A stretch of DNA of 64,000 nucleotides from Planctomycetota bacterium (GCA_019456145.1 VRUL01000019.1:29634-93633); one strand, 5' to 3'. Shown: positions 21,447 to 30,149, counted from the stretch's first letter. Notes: a model not told the origin generated them from the sequence alone. Program-made: numbers and translations.

Positions 21447-21650
21447 CGCTCAGTATGTCCGACAGGGCCCCAGAAACCAATCCTCTAATTCGCCAATCAA
21501 CTATTCCTCCCTTCACTTCATCATTCGAAATTCCTTGCAGCAGTAGGGTTGGGGCTTGCCCCACCATTATTTCTGAGTTTATCCTGAGCGTAGTCGAAGG
21601 AATATTCGATATTCACCACCTAATTCTCTAATCCACCAATCTCTAATCCC

Positions 21651-21908
21651 CTAATCCTCTAATTCACTAAAAAAGTCTTTCACTTTCAATTTCCTCTCCG
21701 TCTCTTTCACCTTCGGGTCCAAAATCTCCTTCCTGCACCCAACCGCCTTTTTAAGCCACTTCCGCCCATTCGCCTTATCACCCCTGACCGAGCATATCTC
21801 CCCCAACAAATCCGCCGCATCCCCCTCCGCCCACCGGTAATTCATACCTACGGCCTTCTCGTATGCCGATTTTGCATTGCTTTCCGCCTGCTCAAAATCT
21901 TTTAGCCG
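21651..21908 (-). pseudogene. Remnant of a TPR-repeat protein
   Basis: The minus frame reads through about 86 codons with TPR-like helices (KDFEQAESNAKSAYEKAVG, then GDKANGRKWLKKAVGC), but a TAA at 21909-21911 closes it upstream and no start codon or ribosome binding site is present before the internal Met at 21845. It looks like the C-terminal tail of a larger TPR gene. The surrounding 21447-22132 has no intact gene; it holds dispersed repeat phrases including a form of the CCTTCGACTACGCTCAG element (minus strand, near 21580-21600). Confidence 0.55.
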
Positions 21909-22132
21909 TTAATAAAGGGGTAGTGAGTCCGCCTTCTAACACCGTTTGTGTGGTTCTATAAAATCCCCGCTCTCCGTAAGGAGTCCCGAGGACAAACGCC
22001 GCGGGGGCTTTTACTCCGCTTCGCTGGGCTAAAAAACTAATCAATAATCATTTAAAAGGCTCGCCCAATCTCTTGTGTTTCTCCTATGGACTCCTTAATC
22101 ACACTTCAATATTTATCCAACCAAGGCGGATA

Positions 22133-22477
22133 TCAGGTGGTTCTCCGCCTTCTTCTGTCTTTCTGCTTCCTGATTTTTTCTATCTTTTTTGCTTCCGGGC
22201 TTTCTTTTCCAAGTAATTTATTCTCCAGCAGTTCACACATTTGCTTTCTCGCATAATAACGGTTCAGTCCCTGGCTCCGGCTCTTTTGAACCTTCACTGC
22301 CAAACCGCTGCAAATATGTTTTAAATGCACACAGGTAGAACTTTTATTCACTTTCTGTCCGCCTGCTCCACTGCTTCGAACGAATATTTCTTCAATATCA
22401 TTCTCAAGAAGATTGCAGTTATGCATACGCCGAGCAAGCTCTTGACTTTTACGTTCGGTAACTCCAAAATTAATCAT
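22133..22477 (-). CDS. Small peptide-chain-release-factor-like protein (GGQ domain)
   Basis: 114 residues. Contains the peptidyl-tRNA hydrolysis motif GGQ at residues 39-41 inside RSSGAGGQKVNKSSTCVHL, the RF-1 domain signature. It lacks the codon-recognition domains of RF1/RF2, and the C-terminus is a basic tail (KIRKQKDRRRRRTT). This architecture fits ribosome-rescue factors such as ArfB or the mitochondrial MTRFR (C12orf65) type; the spacing VHLKHICSGLAVKVQKSRSQ is closer to the latter in my reading. Stand-alone, in an eroded region. Which rescue pathway it joins is not decided by the sequence. Confidence 0.8.
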   Translation of the reverse strand: MINFGVTERKSQELARRMHNCNLLENDIEEIFVRSSGAGGQKVNKSSTCVHLKHICSGLAVKVQKSRSQGLNRYYARKQMCELLENKLLGKESPEAKKIEKIRKQKDRRRRRTT

Positions 22478-22620
22478 AGAAGAGATTCAATATTTAGCCA
22501 ACCAAGGCGGATTAACGCGGATTTGATATTTTATGGCCGGATAGCTTTAATTTATCTCAGCCCTCTCTGCCCTCCGTAGCCAAAGTCTTGCATAGCTTTA
22601 CACAAAGCAGTTGGTTAGGC

Positions 22621-23100
22621 TTATTTATTACACAAGGATGGTACGGACAGCAAAAATTGCATACAGTCAATTACAACATGTTTTAAATGTTCGGCAGTAT
22701 CAAGTTCCACCTCTCTGCTCTTATCAAAGTGTATTTCATCGGAAGGTTGAGTCTCAGAGTATAAGTTGAAGAGTTGGGTTAGTAGGATTTTAAGCTTAGG
22801 AGGTTCAAGGTTGTGAATAAGTTTATTACGAAGTCTATTGAACTCGATAATCAAATCCCAAGATTTGTGATCGTGCTTTGATTCTATAGCTGACCTTATA
22901 ATATGTAAAAGTTGGTTAAAACCTATATTGACAGAGTCCAAATACTCTGCATGCGGCAAGAGTTTATCTCTTATATCGAAGAGCATTTCCTCAATAAGAA
23001 GGTGACCTTTCAATACTATTAACGATAAATCGTCAGTATCAGGCATATGTTTGTCATAGCGAAGGATATAACTCATTGGGCCGTGGGTCTTTGAACACAT
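22621..23100 (-). CDS. HEPN-like hypothetical protein (Rx4H motif)
   Basis: 159 residues, predicted all-alpha. It has FNRLRNKLIHNLEPP at about 87-101, with R91 and H96 forming an Rx4H motif typical of HEPN domains, some of which are RNases. It starts MCSKTHGPMS with GGAG about 9 bases upstream. No signal peptide or membrane helix. The next gene upstream on the same strand shows a similar LRNxxxH segment. The HEPN call is a motif-level inference; it may equally be a DUF4145-type non-catalytic relative. Confidence 0.55.
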   Translation of the reverse strand: MCSKTHGPMSYILRYDKHMPDTDDLSLIVLKGHLLIEEMLFDIRDKLLPHAEYLDSVNIGFNQLLHIIRSAIESKHDHKSWDLIIEFNRLRNKLIHNLEPPKLKILLTQLFNLYSETQPSDEIHFDKSREVELDTAEHLKHVVIDCMQFLLSVPSLCNK

Positions 23101-23225
23101 AGGAGTAAATCTCCTTACCTAACAATAATTATACAGTCTGTATAAAACGCCAAAGACAGACTGTTTCTTTCTTTCATAACAAATTCCCGCTTGTCAGGGC
23201 GGAGCCTGCCGTAGCACGGTTGCGT

Positions 23226-23283
23226 CTTCAATATTTATCCAGCTTTGCTGGATTCGTCCAATCTCTTTTTTAAAATGATTCCG
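23226..23283. repeat. Dispersed repeat, copy A (hairpin ATCCAGC...GCTGGAT)
   Basis: About 58 bases containing CTTCAATATTTATCC, the palindrome ATCCAGC-TTT-GCTGGAT, CCAATCTCTTTT and ATGATTCCG. A near-identical copy is at 24259-24317. Partial relatives (the CTTCAATATTTATCCAACC phrase) lie near 22104 and 22483. Confidence 0.75.
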
Positions 23284-23311
23284 TGGACTTGGAAAATGTT
23301 ACCGGGTACCT

Positions 23312-24178
23312 TTAATTCCCTTGTTTTATTTTATCAGCGTAATTGTAGCCCTTACTGGTTACTTCAAAAACTTCTCCCTTGTAACCTTTATCTTTTATAA
23401 ATTCATTCTCTTCGAGTTCATCAAGAGCGCCTTCCCATTTTGCTACAGTTCGCGGATCTTGTGATTGTATTATATTTTCGTCACCAACTTGGATACACTT
23501 TTCCCTCATGCTATGCGCTCTCATAATTGTCCCATTACTTTGAACTGCTTTTAGTAGTAATTCTTTCGCCTCTTTGCTTAATGCTATTGAGCTTTTGATT
23601 TTAGCTTCTATTCGAGACAGAAGAATGGCATATTCCATTGCTTTACCTGATGAAACTTTAAATTCCGGCTCATGCGCAGCTAAATTTCGTAATCCCCGTA
23701 TATCTGCAATTAAGGCTCTCTCTCTGTTTGATATGATCCCGTTATTTACCAATTCTCTTAATATAGTTGCTAACGTACGAGCTGAAGCATATTGTTGCGG
23801 CACAACTGGTGCATACTGACCATAATTCTCCGACAGAGTTCTCTCAAAGTTTATCCAAGCTTCCATAATAGTTGTTCTTGGAGAAAGTGTCGCAAGTTCC
23901 CGATATTCATCGTTAATGCTAACTGCTGCATCTACTCTTCCTTGGTCAGTACTTACAGCTTCAGGCAATTTAAGTTCTTCTGCTTCCTTGCTGACTCTTT
24001 CAAATTCCGCCTCAAACTTACCATATTTTAATTTCTTAATGCTGTTAAATATATTCGGAAGTGAATTGGCAATTTGTCTTTTGAATACAAATGCAACTAT
24101 CAGAATTATTACAGGCCAAGCAATCCCCACGATTATTAGGCCTATTTCGTGGATCAAATCTATAATAAGCCTACTCAT
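23312..24178 (-). CDS. Membrane-anchored HEPN-like/DUF4145-like protein
   Basis: 288 residues. One strong N-terminal membrane helix (IIVGIAWPVIILIVAFVF, about 14-31), a coiled-coil-like charged linker (KYGKFEAEFERVSKEAEELK), then an alpha-helical domain with DIRGLRNLAAHEPEF, where R164 and H169 form an Rx4H motif. The C-terminal 70 residues (WEGALDELEENEFIKDKGY...GYNYADKI) look like a winged helix. Membrane tethering plus HEPN-like plus wHTH suggests a sensor or effector rather than a metabolic enzyme. Function unknown. GAGGGG upstream of the ATG. Confidence 0.6.
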   Translation of the reverse strand: MSRLIIDLIHEIGLIIVGIAWPVIILIVAFVFKRQIANSLPNIFNSIKKLKYGKFEAEFERVSKEAEELKLPEAVSTDQGRVDAAVSINDEYRELATLSPRTTIMEAWINFERTLSENYGQYAPVVPQQYASARTLATILRELVNNGIISNRERALIADIRGLRNLAAHEPEFKVSSGKAMEYAILLSRIEAKIKSSIALSKEAKELLLKAVQSNGTIMRAHSMREKCIQVGDENIIQSQDPRTVAKWEGALDELEENEFIKDKGYKGEVFEVTSKGYNYADKIKQGN

Positions 24179-24258
24179 AACTTAGTCCCCTCACTTGCAA
24201 AAGCTTTCTTTCTTTCCAGTTAATCATAATTTCAATCAATTAAAAATACAACTTGGTT

Positions 24259-24317
24259 CTTCAATATTTATCCAGCTTTGCTGGATTCGGCCAATCTCTT
24301 TTATTAAATGATTCCGC
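24259..24317. repeat. Dispersed repeat, copy B
   Basis: Second copy of the unit at 23226-23283, same orientation and almost the same sequence through ATGATTCCG. Copies A and B bracket the membrane HEPN-like gene. Confidence 0.75.
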
Positions 24318-24343
24318 GTGTGCAAAATACCCATACTATGAAC

Positions 24344-25117
24344 CTATAAGGGTTTTATGTCTAACCCGAACCGGTCTTTAAACGGTTTGGCTCGATATAA
24401 TTTCGGTTTGCAATTTCTTTCTGAAATCCATTTAAGAACCAATTCTCGATCTTCGTTTGATATACAGGCTCCTAATATAACACCGCTCAATTCCTCAGGC
24501 GGATAAAGTTGTAGACCAGTTTTAATGTATGTGATTCTCCATTCTTCCTCATAGAGCCAATCTTCTGATTTTGTGCTTAAATATTTTCGTACCCAATCTA
24601 AATCAAGTTTGTCATATAGACTGAGATTAGGATACGGTCTTTGGTAATGAACTTCTAATAAATCGCAACCAAATAGCTTGCCATCGGTCGTTTTAAATTC
24701 CAGACAAATCCCTTGATGATAATCTGCGTAATGAGGCCACATGAGCAAGTTGTCACGTTTTGCACTCATGGTGAATATACCACACTTCTCAGTTTCTAGG
24801 CGAATAGTATCATTGAGTTCTTGTTCTGTCTTCTTTATAAAATCTGGTTCAAGTTGTTTTCGGGCTACGTCATCTATCTCTTTTTCTGATGAAGTAGGAT
24901 TAAGTTCCTTTAGTTTGTTCTTGTGTGTTTGAAAATCCCCTTCACAGGAAATGTGAAAACCGCAATCGAAAGGATCATTGAACTCGCTAGGTTTAGCAAA
25001 ATATATTTCATTATGCGTGAGAATGCGTGAAGTATACTCTCTAATTGTTTTTTGGTCCTCTTTATCTTTCTTTGTACTTAACGAGCGATACTTATAAAGA
25101 TGCATTGGTATAGTCAT
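24344..25117 (-). CDS. DUF2971 domain protein
   Basis: 257 residues. Recognised by the DUF2971 pattern: LYKYRSLS at the N-terminus, NEIYFAKPSEFNDPFDCGF at about 52-70, then FTMSAKRDNLLMWPHYADYHQG and a C-terminal EEEWRITYIK. The biochemical role of the domain is not known to me; it is frequent in variable and defence-rich neighbourhoods. Here it is the third minus-strand gene in a row after the two HEPN-like genes, with its own gap and ribosome binding site (AAGG). Confidence 0.75.
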   Translation of the reverse strand: MTIPMHLYKYRSLSTKKDKEDQKTIREYTSRILTHNEIYFAKPSEFNDPFDCGFHISCEGDFQTHKNKLKELNPTSSEKEIDDVARKQLEPDFIKKTEQELNDTIRLETEKCGIFTMSAKRDNLLMWPHYADYHQGICLEFKTTDGKLFGCDLLEVHYQRPYPNLSLYDKLDLDWVRKYLSTKSEDWLYEEEWRITYIKTGLQLYPPEELSGVILGACISNEDRELVLKWISERNCKPKLYRAKPFKDRFGLDIKPL

Positions 25118-25166
25118 TATTAAACCTTGCCAAGAATCACTGCCTAATAAATAATTCTATAGTTTT

Positions 25167-25194
25167 CTGGATTCCTGCCTTTGCAGGAATGACA
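25167..25194. repeat. Dispersed hairpin repeat (GGATTCCTGC...GCAGGAAT)
   Basis: CTGGATTCCTGCCTTTGCAGGAATGACA forms a stem ATTCCTGC/GCAGGAAT. A related copy with a longer loop is at 54164-54214. Short hairpins of this form are a common intergenic repeat type. Confidence 0.6.
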
Positions 25195-25196
25195 AA

Positions 25197-25445
25197 TCAA
25201 ACAAACGATTCTATCTTTTCCTTACAAATCTTTTCTGTCACTTCGTGCAATTTTTGGACACACGGGGCTTTTTGTTCCAATTCATCCCATTTTAATTCCG
25301 GCAAATGTGCTAATGCTTTCTTCATAGCGGCATTATATCCATTACCAGTAAAACCACAATGATATATTTCAGTAAGCCGCAACACAGGGTCAGGGTTAAT
25401 TTTGCCCGTTGTTTTGCGGCTGCCTTGTTCCCTCGTAAAGTTCAT
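25197..25445 (-). CDS. Small hypothetical ORF, probably a fragment
   Basis: 82 codons. The first 20 codons overlap the methyltransferase remnant in another frame and are probably not native. The rest (HCGFTGNGYNAAMKKALAHL, then WDELEQKAPCVQKLHEVT) has a coding look but matches no family I know. It may be the truncated end of a gene joined to the remnant. Confidence 0.25.
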   Translation of the reverse strand: MNFTREQGSRKTTGKINPDPVLRLTEIYHCGFTGNGYNAAMKKALAHLPELKWDELEQKAPCVQKLHEVTEKICKEKIESFV

Positions 25446-25637
25446 ATTTCAGCAGGCGGCATTCTATTTTACCGTTGTAGAATATCATACGGCGAGAAGC
25501 TTTTAGTCCTACTTTTGCAGACAGTTGTTTGTTGCCTGTTAATTAATAGCCCGTGTAGCCGGCGCATTTCTTTTTGAAAAAGTCACCGATACGCTTATAC
25601 TCTTTTTCGAGTGATTCAATTTCGCCTAATCGCAGCC
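25416..25637 (-). pseudogene. Degenerate duplicate of an RNA-methyltransferase gene tail
   Basis: Reads on the minus strand as a close copy of the C-terminus of the gene at 26841-27287 (GEIESLEKEYKRIGDFFKKK, then LTGNKQLSAKVGLKASRRM). A TAA at 25543-25545 replaces the TTA leucine codon found in the other copy, so the frame is broken. The two copies are direct repeats about 1.43 kb apart that bracket rlmN. Confidence 0.75.
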
Positions 25638-25764
25638 GAAGGATTGTGGATTCCCGCCGGGAGTCTTTGAAAAAATAGAAGCTGCATGCAAACTAATGAT
25701 CTGATTGATAAATTTGGCTAAGTTTTGGTTTTCCGTATTACAACAGAGACGTTAATATACAATT

Positions 25765-26796
25765 ATGAGTAAAAATTTAAAAAATAAGACACTCGGCGAA
25801 CTTGAGAGCATCGCCGAGAATCTCGGTCAGAAAAAGTATCTCGCAAAATACATTTTCACGTTTATTCACACCAAAAACGCTGAGGGAATCTCAAATATAA
25901 GCACTTTAAGCAAGGATTTTCGAGCTGAGCTTACAGAGCGAGGCTACCATATCTCTAATCTGAATACTGTGCAGAGATTAACTGACCCGGACGGCACCGT
26001 GAAATATATCTTCGAGGCCGACGACGGAAATCGAATCGAAACGGTACTGCTAACCGAGGGCAAACGCAGGACGCTTTGCGTTTCGACACAGGTCGGCTGT
26101 GCGATGAAATGCACGTTTTGCGCAACGGCTAAGATAAAATTCCGCAGAAACCTCACAGCAGGTGAGATTGTTGACCAGGTAAATGTCATTCAAAAGGACA
26201 AGGGAAAGATAAGCAATGTGGTCTATATGGGAATGGGTGAGCCGTTGCTGAATTACGATGCTGTATTAAAGTCCGTGCGGATACTGAACCATCCTGATGG
26301 CAAAAATATCGGGATTCGACATTTAGCCCTCAGTACCTGCGGCCAAGCCAAGGCCTTACGAAAGCTGGCTGAAGATGACATCCGCCCGAGATTAGCAATA
26401 TCCCTGAACGCACCGACCGATGAGTTGCGGTCGAAGATTATGCCGATTAATAAAAAATATCTTATCGCAGCTTTAATGACAGCGGTGAAATATTATCAGC
26501 TAAAAACGAAAATGCGAGTTACTTTTGAATATGTGATGATAAAAGGCTTAAATGATTCTGAAATTTGCGCTCAATCTTTTGTTAAATTAGTACGTCATAT
26601 CAAGTGCAACGTAAATCTTATCGAGTACAACCCGCATCGGCACTGCACTTTTGCCGGCAGCGACAGACGGACTATAGACCGATTTGCTCTGATACTTGAC
26701 GATGCCGGGATTGAGACGACGGTTCGTCTCAAAAAGGGCCAAGATATAAAGGCAGCCTGCGGCCAATTGGGAGACGACCTGCCAAAACCGAGTTAG
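25765..26796 (+). CDS. rlmN: Dual-specificity RNA methyltransferase RlmN
   Basis: Radical-SAM enzyme that methylates C2 of A2503 in 23S rRNA and A37 in some tRNAs. 343 residues. Cluster-binding C112-xxx-C116-xx-C119 (GCAMKCTFCATA), the acceptor cysteines C105 (RTLCVSTQ) and C332 (KAACGQL), and MGMGEPLLNYDAV and LAISLNAPTDELRS. The spacing C105-C112 equals that of C118-C125 in E. coli RlmN. It is transcribed alone, oriented against its neighbours, and flanked by direct repeats of another methyltransferase gene's tail. Confidence 0.96.
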   Translation: MSKNLKNKTLGELESIAENLGQKKYLAKYIFTFIHTKNAEGISNISTLSKDFRAELTERGYHISNLNTVQRLTDPDGTVKYIFEADDGNRIETVLLTEGKRRTLCVSTQVGCAMKCTFCATAKIKFRRNLTAGEIVDQVNVIQKDKGKISNVVYMGMGEPLLNYDAVLKSVRILNHPDGKNIGIRHLALSTCGQAKALRKLAEDDIRPRLAISLNAPTDELRSKIMPINKKYLIAALMTAVKYYQLKTKMRVTFEYVMIKGLNDSEICAQSFVKLVRHIKCNVNLIEYNPHRHCTFAGSDRRTIDRFALILDDAGIETTVRLKKGQDIKAACGQLGDDLPKPS

Positions 26797-26840
26797 CTTA
26801 GATATCGCTCAGCCTGCCGGAGGCGGGTTCCTGCCTGATG

Positions 26841-27287
26841 TTACGGCTGCCTTGTTCCTTTATATAGTTCGTACTTTAGCAGGCGGCACTCGATATTGCC
26901 GTTGTAGAATACCATGCGGCGAGAGGCTTTTAGTCCGACTTTTGCCGCTAATTGTTTGTTGCCTGTTAATAAATACCCCGTGTAGCCAGCGCATTTCTTT
27001 TTGAAAAAGTCACCGATGCGTTTATACTCTTTTTCGAGTGATTCAAGTTTGCCTAATCGCAGACCGTATTCCGGATTAATCACCACAATGCCTTTACCTT
27101 CCGGAACCTCGGTATAAGAGGCCCGTTGTACTGCCGGAGTTTCCCTGCTTCTCTGTTTCATATATTCCCACATTCTCTTACATTGCCACCATTCCATCAT
27201 TATCCACTCCCGGCCACTGTAATCAAGAATAATCCCCGAATTCCCGTCAATATAAGAAGTTCCGACAATATTCCCGCATTTACGCAT
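26841..27287 (-). CDS. Truncated RNA methyltransferase-like protein (RlmL/COG0116 C-terminal part)
   Basis: 148 residues. The C-terminal half matches the end of THUMP-type N2-guanine methyltransferases: GIVVINPEYGLRLG (a variant of the NPPYG catalytic motif), EYKRIGDFFKKKCAGY, LLTGNKQLAAKVGLKASRR and NGNIECRLLKYELYKG. The THUMP domain and SAM-binding half are absent; upstream sequence is intergenic. Residues 1-60 contain WIMMEWWQCKRMWEYMKQ, which I do not recognise. Either a degraded gene or a short paralogue; without the SAM site, activity is unlikely. Confidence 0.55.
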   Translation of the reverse strand: MRKCGNIVGTSYIDGNSGIILDYSGREWIMMEWWQCKRMWEYMKQRSRETPAVQRASYTEVPEGKGIVVINPEYGLRLGKLESLEKEYKRIGDFFKKKCAGYTGYLLTGNKQLAAKVGLKASRRMVFYNGNIECRLLKYELYKGTRQP

Positions 27288-27429
27288 ACACTCACCTGTC
27301 CCTGCAAGTCTCAGGCAGGGATCCAGATGCCTTTATTCTCGAAATATTTATTAAAATTGTTAGATTTTCATTGAACATCCCGGCCAAGTTTGGTATAATT
27401 ACAATCGCCACAGAAATGGCAGGAATTTA

Positions 27430-28160
27430 GCGGAGAGCCGCACGTCTTCGTATCAGCAGCGAGTCCCTGCATGCCTTAGGCAGGGAACCAGTAGCTTGCA
27501 CGAATCCATGTAGGTTGTAGACAGGGAGCCATTTTAGACATTTTGGTGTATTAATGGTTAATAAAACACTTTTTTGGTCATTTTATGTTAGCTTTTGTGC
27601 ATTTTGTGCACCTTTACGGCTAACAAGAACCGTTTTTCGCTGGCTTCTGAAAAAGGCCGTTTCAATGGCCTTGTGGACGAAGGCAAGTCTCTGCGTCAAA
27701 AGCCCGCTTTTAGAGCAGAGTATGCCGAGAACACCAAGCCGGTCAAAAACCTCTGTGATCTCTGTGGCCAAAAATCTGTGCAATCTGTGGTTAATTTTTC
27801 GTGCCTTTTTGTGGCTAAAAAATCCCATTAATCAGCGTAATCCGCGATTAATGAACCATTTACATGCCTTCGATATCTTTACACTTGTAGAGAATCCTCT
27901 ACAAATCTGCTCCCTTTTTATGCAAAACGAACCCAATTTCCGAAAAAGTCAAATGAACATAAGTACTATAATAACAACTGATTATGAAAATAAGACACTT
28001 AGCGGACCAGGAAAAAACGAACCCAAAACGAACCCAATCAAAGCCAATACAAACCCAATTAAAGCCAATATAATGCCAAAACAAACCCAATACGAACCCA
28101 ATTTATCGCGGCGTAGCCTCTGGCGAAGCCGGATCAAAGCCAATTTCAAAGGCTCAAAAG
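27430..28160 (+). repeat. Dispersed element with MQNEPN-type coding-like frame, copy 1
   Basis: Two conserved modules shared with 43770-44113: first AGCGGAGAGCCGCACGTCTT followed by CGTATCAGCAG (27430-27460), then from 27920 a stretch reading ATGCAAAACGAACCCAATTT, with repeated GAACCCAA and CAAAGCCAAT units. A frame of 221 codons (27554-28219) covers it, but its composition is repetitive and both copies sit between genes. I treat it as a repeat, not a protein gene. 27288-27553 holds only the first module and short hairpins. Confidence 0.65.
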
Positions 28161-28369
28161 AAAAAAATGTTCAAAATTGGCCTCCGCCTGCCAAATGCGG
28201 GGATGCGGACACACGGTGAATGTATTGAAGATATTATCAAATTTTTTCGTCGGGCAGTTCCGGCGTCTAATTCTAACGGGCCAAGATTGTGGATTTGTGG
28301 TTTGATAATGAAATGTAGGACAAATAAAATAGATAGCTGTCCCTGTTTTTTCTTAGAGAGGCCTATGAT

Positions 28370-29470
28370 ATGAACTTAAGCCGAAGCGTATTTGTTTTCA
28401 TTCTCATCATTCTTCCTCTTGCCAATATCTTTGCCAAAACAACTGAGCGTAAGAACAAAATCCCTGTCATTTATTGTACTGATCTTTTTCATCCTCATGT
28501 TGATCCTGATGATCATTTTGACATAGCCTGCTTGTATGCTATCAATGAGATTGAAATCAAAGGAATTATTCTGGACCAGGGTGAAAATCAAAAAGAGAAA
28601 CCTGGTTCCATTCCAATTTCACAACTGAATTACATCACAAGGAGAAACGTTCCCTATGCCATCGGATTGGCAAATAAACTTAAATCCAGCCACGATAATG
28701 GTCTCAAGCAGCTAAAAGAATATCAGCAAGGTGTGGAGTTAATTCTTACTACCTTAAGAACTTCCAAAGAGCCGGTGACGATTATCACTGTGGGAAGTCT
28801 CAGAGACGTTGCAGCCAGCTACAACAGATCTCCTGATCTGTTGAGAACCAAAATCAATAAACTGTTCATATTCATTGGAGAAGCATCTCTAAAGGGGCAT
28901 GTGGAATACAATGTTGGTTTAGACAAAAATGCCTATATTCGAATAATGAATTCAGGATTGCCCATTTACTGGGTTCCCTGCTTTGACGGAGGGCGCTGGC
29001 ATAACAACGGCAGAGCTTCGTATTGGAGAGCGTCCCATAAAGACCTGTTAAAGAATGTCTCAAATGGAGTTATGAACTACTTCGTTTATGCATTGCTCCG
29101 AAAGAATCAGGAGAATCCGGTTCAGTATCTAAGCCGCAAGAGCAACAGGGAAGACAGGGAAAAGGTCCTGGGTATGAATCGTAACCTGTGGTGTACAGCG
29201 GTGTTTGCTTATGCGGCTGGACGACGATTTGTTAGCCAGGGAAACAGGGTGATTTCCATTCCTGGCAATGCTGCCTACAACAATAAACAGAAAGTCATAC
29301 CCTTTACTTTCAATGAGGTTTCAGCCTTTGTTGATGAGCATGGAAATGTTCTTTATGAGCATACGAGCAGAGCCAGAAAAATCAATCGATTCCAAGTGAT
29401 TGATAAAGAAACCTATTCAGCAGTGATGACTTCAATTACGGCTCAACTTTTATTTGAGCTTGATCATTAG
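28370..29470 (+). CDS. Secreted inosine/uridine nucleoside hydrolase-like protein
   Basis: 366 residues. Signal peptide MNLSRSVFVFILIILPLANIFAK in part. The Ca-binding aspartate cluster characteristic of nucleoside hydrolases appears as CTDLFHPHVDPDDHFDIACL near residue 36-55, a longer variant of DTDxGxDD. VTIITVGSLRDVAASY and KLFIFIGEAS fit the family's Rossmann-like core. Members hydrolyse the N-glycosidic bond of nucleosides; secreted planctomycete versions are often of unknown substrate. Stand-alone gene. Confidence 0.8.
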   Translation: MNLSRSVFVFILIILPLANIFAKTTERKNKIPVIYCTDLFHPHVDPDDHFDIACLYAINEIEIKGIILDQGENQKEKPGSIPISQLNYITRRNVPYAIGLANKLKSSHDNGLKQLKEYQQGVELILTTLRTSKEPVTIITVGSLRDVAASYNRSPDLLRTKINKLFIFIGEASLKGHVEYNVGLDKNAYIRIMNSGLPIYWVPCFDGGRWHNNGRASYWRASHKDLLKNVSNGVMNYFVYALLRKNQENPVQYLSRKSNREDREKVLGMNRNLWCTAVFAYAAGRRFVSQGNRVISIPGNAAYNNKQKVIPFTFNEVSAFVDEHGNVLYEHTSRARKINRFQVIDKETYSAVMTSITAQLLFELDH

Positions 29471-29622
29471 ACAAAAGTCCCGATAATGAAATCGACGTAT
29501 GCACAAATTCGACGCCCATAATGTGGCTGATTTAGTCAAACGCGCTATTATTATGGATATCACCAAACCTATTCCAATTATAGAGTATTCAAGTTTGTAC
29601 TTCCTTCTATTATACATTTCCC

Positions 29623-29712
29623 TCTCTCCTGTACGGCAGACATTAAATACTTAGCAAAGGGTGATGTTCTCTCCTGTACGGCGGACGTTAAATACTTAGC
29701 AAAGGGTGATGT
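29623..29712. repeat. 45-base tandem duplication
   Basis: Two adjacent units (29623-29667 and 29668-29712) beginning TCTCTCCTGTACGGC and ending AAAGGGTGATGT, differing at two positions. Confidence 0.9.
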
Positions 29713-30080
29713 AGCAGAGTATTGAAAGAACTAACAAACGCCCTTTACCAACGTCATCTGAAAACAACATTTTGTAATATAAAGCAATCATCATCTTCCC
29801 CTTTTTTTGTTTTCTTTTTGCCATCTTCATTAATAAATAGAGCAACCTGCGTGCCAGATTATCATGTCGGACCGCAAAGAAGTTGTAAGCTTATGGAGTT
29901 AAGGCGGTTGCGCTGTGAAAGCTTTTTGGGGGATGCATTTGGGATATCTCATCCGCAAATGTTTAACAAAACATTAAGAAACCGGCTGGATGGGATTATA
30001 GGGCCTTGATCAGGACCTACTGTAAGTTCTTGTCTATTAAGATGTTATAGGCAGATTTGCAGTGGCCGAAAAAACTGTGG

Positions 30081-30105
30081 TGTCTCATTTGCTCTAAATG
30101 AGACA
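30081..30105. other. Perfect 10-bp hairpin
   Basis: TGTCTCATTT - GCTCT - AAATGAGACA. No U-run follows on either strand, so it is not a typical intrinsic terminator; role unknown. Confidence 0.7.
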
Positions 30106-30149
30106 TCAGTTGTGATCTGAAACACTTTAAGCCGACATTTCCCATTTAA

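Noticed and set aside
27554..28219. 221-codon ORF in the first MQNEPN repeat
   Set aside because: Repetitive composition, no homologous domain, and a second copy of the same repeat at 43770-44113 that is not a gene.
29722..30009. 95-codon ORF in the gene-poor stretch
   Set aside because: The first half is low-complexity; only the tail looks coding and belongs to a remnant.
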